Shown: positions 60,858-63,957 of the stretch, piece after piece
Position numbering within the stretch: position 1 is the stretch's first letter
Layout of the letters: each line of letters starts with the position of its first letter
Assembly: GCA_027051095.1 (NCBI GenBank)
Contig: JALUAM010000021.1
Coordinates: forward strand, 1-63,957
Direction of reading: 5' to 3'
From: Acidilobaceae archaeon
GTDB lineage: Archaea > Thermoproteota > Thermoprotei_A > Sulfolobales > Acidilobaceae
DNA: 63,957 nucleotides
Notes under the pieces: generated by a model
What the model saw: only the letters and a program-made list of their open reading frames with translations
Databases searched by the model: none
What the model was told of the DNA's origin: nothing
Position numbers and translations under genes: made by a program

Positions 60858-62011
60858 GGCAGTTCACCGCCGGCCCAAGGCCTCCTATCCTCCACCCTGG
60901 GGGCCCTCTGAGATAGCGACCTGAGAGCGTGGTCGGCAAGCACTATAGCGACTACGGATTCCACCACGGGCAGCGCTCTTGTGCCTATAACCGGGTCGTG
61001 GCGGCCTCCGCCCACGAGCTCGACCTCCTTTAGAGTCCTCAAGTCTACGGTCTTGACGGGCTTCCTGATCGTGGAGGGCGGCTTGAAGGCTACTCTAACA
61101 ACTATGGGGGCGCCTGTTGTCAAGCCGCCTAGTATGCCCCCGTGCTTGTTAGACGCGAACACCGGCCTCCCCTCCGCCCCCGGCACTAGGGGGTCTACCG
61201 CCTCGCTACCCCTCATCCTGGCCAGCCTGAAGCCCTCTCCCAACTCGAAGCCTTTAGCTGCGGGTATGCTCATTACAGCCTTTGCCAGGTCGCTGTCAAC
61301 ACCGTCCAGAGGCGGGTCGCCAAGGCCGGGTGGCACGTTGAACGCTACCACCTCAACTATACTCCCAAGGCTGTCGCCCTCCTCCCTAGCCCTCTCCACC
61401 GCCTCTATCATGAGTTTCTCGCTACGGGGCTCTGGACACCTCACAGGCGAAGAGTAGACCCTGTCCCTGAAGCCAGGGCTTGGCTCCACCTCGGCGTCGC
61501 ACTTCACGCCTCCAATCTCCTTCACTAGCCCGGCTATGAAGACACCCCACGAGTACTCCAGAATCCTCCTTGCGACGGCTCCAGCAGCTACTAAGGCTGC
61601 AGTCCTCCTCCCCGAGAATATGCCCCCGCCTCTGTAGTCCTGGTAGCCGAGGTACCTCTCCCAGGCGGGGTAGTCTGCGTGGCCGGGCCTGGGCGTGAAG
61701 CGTATCCTCTCGTAGAAGCTGGAGTCTACGTCCCTGTTCCTTATGAAGAGGGCTATGGGGGCGCCCGTGGTGAAGCCTCTGAAGAGCCCCGAGAGCACCT
61801 CAACCCTGTCCTCCTCCCTCCTCGGCGTGGCCAGCCTGCCGCCAGGCCTCCTCCTGTCCAGCTCGGACTGTATATACCCCTCGTCGAGGGGGATACCCGG
61901 GGGCACCCCCTCGACCAGAGCACCCACTCCCACTCCGTGGCTCTCGCCGAAGATGCTAACCCTAAAGACCCTCCCCAGGCCCAAACCTCTCGACCCCCAC
62001 GCGGGCCCCAA
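60854..62011 (-). CDS. aroC: Chorismate synthase
   Basis: A 385-residue chorismate synthase. The conserved start FRVSIFGESHGVGVGALVEGVPPG, DRRRPGG, RPGHADYPA, YRGGGIFSGRRTAALVAAGAVA and SNKHGGILGGLTTGAPI are intact. It removes phosphate from EPSP using reduced flavin, which fits the nearby riboflavin genes only by coincidence of place. It starts at TTG 62011, overlapping aroA by 50 bp; TTG 61984 would shorten that overlap. Confidence 0.97.
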   Translation of the reverse strand: MGPAWGSRGLGLGRVFRVSIFGESHGVGVGALVEGVPPGIPLDEGYIQSELDRRRPGGRLATPRREEDRVEVLSGLFRGFTTGAPIALFIRNRDVDSSFYERIRFTPRPGHADYPAWERYLGYQDYRGGGIFSGRRTAALVAAGAVARRILEYSWGVFIAGLVKEIGGVKCDAEVEPSPGFRDRVYSSPVRCPEPRSEKLMIEAVERAREEGDSLGSIVEVVAFNVPPGLGDPPLDGVDSDLAKAVMSIPAAKGFELGEGFRLARMRGSEAVDPLVPGAEGRPVFASNKHGGILGGLTTGAPIVVRVAFKPPSTIRKPVKTVDLRTLKEVELVGGGRHDPVIGTRALPVVESVVAIVLADHALRSLSQRAPRVEDRRPWAGGELP

Positions 62012-63269
62012 GCGACTTCAGGTGATCCAGGAACCCCGGGTAGGAGTCCCTGAACCTATCTGCCCTATCGATCACTATCGGCCGCTTGGACGCTAGCCCC
62101 GCAACTGCGAAGGCCATTATAATCCTATGGTCGTTGTACCCGCTGACATGGCCTCCCTCAACCTCGCCCCTGCCTAGGACCTCCAGGCAGTTGCCGCCGC
62201 ACGTCACCCTAGCATCCACACCTATCCTCGATAGGTTCTCCACGATGGCGGCTAGCCTATCGGACTCCTTGTACCTCAGCCTCCCCACGCCTCTCAGCAC
62301 GCTCCTGCCCCTGGCATAGGCTGCCAGCACCGCTAACGGCGGGGCCAGGTCAGGAGAGTCGCTTAGATCCGCCTCGAAGGGCTCCAGGGGCCCCGTGTTC
62401 TCGGCCTCTACGTAGCCGGGGCCTAGCCTCACGGTGGCGCCGGACTTCCTCAGCACGTCTACGACGGCCCTATCGGGCTGGACGTCGCCGGGGTCGATGC
62501 CTTCAACCCTCACTTTACCCGCTATGGCGCCTGCCACCAGCATGAACGAAGCGCTGGACCAGTCGCCGGGGACGACGTACCTCGAGGGAGAGGGTCTTCC
62601 CCGCGGCCTGAAAACAGAGGAGGACGCGCGCTCGAATTCAACGCCGAACCCCCTGAGCACTCTCAGGGTTATCTCTACGTAGGGCCTGCTGGAGACTCTG
62701 AGAGCTCTGACCTCTAGGTCTCCCAGGGCAGCGGCTAGGAATAGCATGGCTGAGAGGAACTGGCTGCTGATCCACGCGTCGACCTCTACTAGCTTGGAGC
62801 CAGGCTTGGACCCGAAGCCGGAGACCGCGACGGGCGGAGTTCCCCCAGGGGCTGTTAGCACCCTCGCGCCTAGGGCCTCAAGGGCCTCTGCCAGGGGCTT
62901 CACGGGCCTCCTGTTAAGCGTATCATCGCCGTAGAGCAGGCTGGGCTCCTCGACTAGAGCCGCCAGGGCCATGGCTATCCTCAGCGTTGTAGCGCTCCCA
63001 GCGGCGTAGATCGAGCCCGGCCAGCGGGGCGACCCCACGCCTTCAACGGCTAGGCCCTGCTCTACGCGTTCAACACGTGCGCCCATAGCCCTCACAGCGT
63101 TTATTGTGGCCTCGGTGTCGCCGGCAATTAGAGGGTTCTCTACGACGCTTCTGCCCTCAGCTAGAAGGGCGGCGAAGAGAGCCCTGTGGGTGTAGCTCTT
63201 CGAGGGAGGCGCCCTCACCGAGCCCTCGATCCTAGACGCCCTAACTATTAGCTTGAATCCGCCCCTCAT
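61962..63269 (-). CDS. aroA: 3-phosphoshikimate 1-carboxyvinyltransferase (EPSP synthase)
   Basis: A 435-residue EPSP synthase. The substrate motif PPSKSYTHRALFAALLA, YAAGSATTLRIAMALAAL, the central GDWSSASFMLVAGAI and the late SRIG...CGGNCLEV and GYNDHRIIMAFAVAGL are present. It condenses shikimate 3-phosphate with PEP. It starts at ATG 63269, overlapping the aroK stop by 4 bp. Middle gene of the operon aroK-aroA-aroC-aroQ. Confidence 0.97.
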   Translation of the reverse strand: MRGGFKLIVRASRIEGSVRAPPSKSYTHRALFAALLAEGRSVVENPLIAGDTEATINAVRAMGARVERVEQGLAVEGVGSPRWPGSIYAAGSATTLRIAMALAALVEEPSLLYGDDTLNRRPVKPLAEALEALGARVLTAPGGTPPVAVSGFGSKPGSKLVEVDAWISSQFLSAMLFLAAALGDLEVRALRVSSRPYVEITLRVLRGFGVEFERASSSVFRPRGRPSPSRYVVPGDWSSASFMLVAGAIAGKVRVEGIDPGDVQPDRAVVDVLRKSGATVRLGPGYVEAENTGPLEPFEADLSDSPDLAPPLAVLAAYARGRSVLRGVGRLRYKESDRLAAIVENLSRIGVDARVTCGGNCLEVLGRGEVEGGHVSGYNDHRIIMAFAVAGLASKRPIVIDRADRFRDSYPGFLDHLKSLGARVGVERFGPGEGL

Positions 63270-63957
63270 GCGCAGCCTCCCCTAGTCCTGGCCATGGCAA
63301 CCATGACCTTGAGCCCCCTTCTCCTCCAGGCCTCCGCCACGGGCTCAGGGTCGTCGGCTAGGGCGAACAGCGTGGGGCCTTTGCCCGTGACGCCGGCTGC
63401 AAGGGCGCCAGCCCTGTAAGCTTCTACCACTTCGCCCGCTACGCCGTCTATAGCCGCGCCGAGGAGGCCGTTGAGTCTCATAGCTGTCAGCCAGTCGCCG
63501 CTCACAGCGGCCGCTGCGGCAAGCGAGTAGAGGCCCTTGAGGGGCTCGTAGTCCCTGGGTGACACTGACGAGACCACCCTCTCACCTCGGAGTCCTAGCA
63601 CGACCGGCACGCACCGCTCCAGCTTGTAGCTGCCAAGGACGATGCCGTTGCCTGCGAGGTTGAAGGTTACATGGATGCCTGGCTCGAGGCTGGCCAGGTG
63701 GTCGTCCAAGGCGCCTGTCACCGTGAGCCCTGCTCTCTTGGACGCCTCCACAGCCCTGAGTGCGGCCTCCAGAGGGTCCAGGTCTAGACCTAAAGCGTCG
63801 GCAGTGGCTGCTACGAGTGCAGCTGAGAGGGCCGAGCTGCTCTTAAGCCCTGAAGCCGGGGGGATAAGGCTCTCCACCCTGGCTTTAACCCCCCCTGCGC
63901 CGAGGACCTCCGATACCGCCTTAAGGAGGCCTCTCGGTATCTCGAGGCGGCCCCAGG
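63266..63957 (-). CDS. aroK: Shikimate kinase, archaeal GHMP type, C-terminal part (5' cut by window edge)
   Basis: The frame runs open to the window end (about 230 residues), so the N-terminus is outside. The ATP-binding motif IPPASGLKSSSALSAALVAA identifies the GHMP kinase fold used by archaeal shikimate kinase, unrelated to bacterial AroK. The late GVTGKGPTLFALAD is the third GHMP motif. An internal GTG at 63877 is not the start, since upstream sequence (LLKAVSEVLGAGGVKARVE) is kinase-like. First visible gene of the aro operon. Confidence 0.93.
   Translation of the reverse strand, partial: WGRLEIPRGLLKAVSEVLGAGGVKARVESLIPPASGLKSSSALSAALVAATADALGLDLDPLEAALRAVEASKRAGLTVTGALDDHLASLEPGIHVTFNLAGNGIVLGSYKLERCVPVVLGLRGERVVSSVSPRDYEPLKGLYSLAAAAAVSGDWLTAMRLNGLLGAAIDGVAGEVVEAYRAGALAAGVTGKGPTLFALADDPEPVAEAWRRRGLKVMVAMARTRGGCA

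Overview
The window looks like chromosomal DNA from a hyperthermophilic crenarchaeote (Thermoproteota), probably Desulfurococcales-like. Pointers are two reverse gyrases, SecY/AdkA/DUF106, fibrillarin-Nop5, eS30, Cdc48, an aKMT-type lysine methyltransferase, GHMP-type shikimate kinase, archaeal riboflavin synthase, A-type ATPase subunits, an intron-containing tRNA-Cys, TATA-type promoters and many TTG/GTG starts. The species cannot be fixed from the sequence alone. DNA is GC-rich and genes are tightly packed with many 4-bp overlaps. I saw no insertion sequence, prophage or CRISPR array.

Layout. 1-3534: end of sua5, then an ECF vitamin transporter operon (ThiW, a P-loop protein, EcfA, EcfA, EcfT). 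3497-10534: uncharacterised genes, a PEBP protein, an AbrB/PhoU-like regulator, a histone-deacetylase-family enzyme and the TldD/TldE pair. 10535-11114: mostly non-coding, with two structured elements and one possible tiny gene. 11115-18757 (minus): a giant 1889-residue reverse gyrase, a nitrilase-fold protein lacking catalytic residues whose start overlaps the gyrase stop, and a second AbrB/PhoU-like gene. 18931-26585: M42 peptidase, tRNA-Cys, membrane protein, glycosyltransferase, FUN14, AspRS, DUF61, fibrillarin and Nop5. 26586-28390: a candidate RNA gene, an SDR protein, a small helical protein and aKMT. 28473-34013 (minus): a branched-chain-type ABC importer. 34311-42106: an ABC-2 exporter, a normal-size reverse gyrase, an Alba-like protein, an MgtC/DUF4010 protein and an unknown. 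42307-46031: tRNA-Ser, Sir2, Cdc48 and an unknown. 46291-52940: riboflavin genes in two groups around RHH, DUF106, AdkA and SecY genes. 52967-55936: a large surface protein and eS30. 56117-58553: Cas6 between two CARF-wHTH regulators. 58570-60611: MocA-like enzyme and A-ATPase subunits H and C. 60588-63957 (minus): aroK-aroA-aroC-chorismate mutase.

How the genes fit together. The region is mainly housekeeping, with a strong chromatin and DNA-topology theme: two reverse gyrases, Alba-like protein, Sir2, HDAC-like enzyme and aKMT. The most unusual parts are the giant gyrase with its degenerate nitrilase partner; the array-less Cas6/CARF island, each of whose three upstream regions carries a palindrome, one of them shared over 14 bases with the liv operon promoter; and several intergenic segments of about 60-100 nt bounded by perfect inverted repeats that may be uncharacterised structured RNAs.
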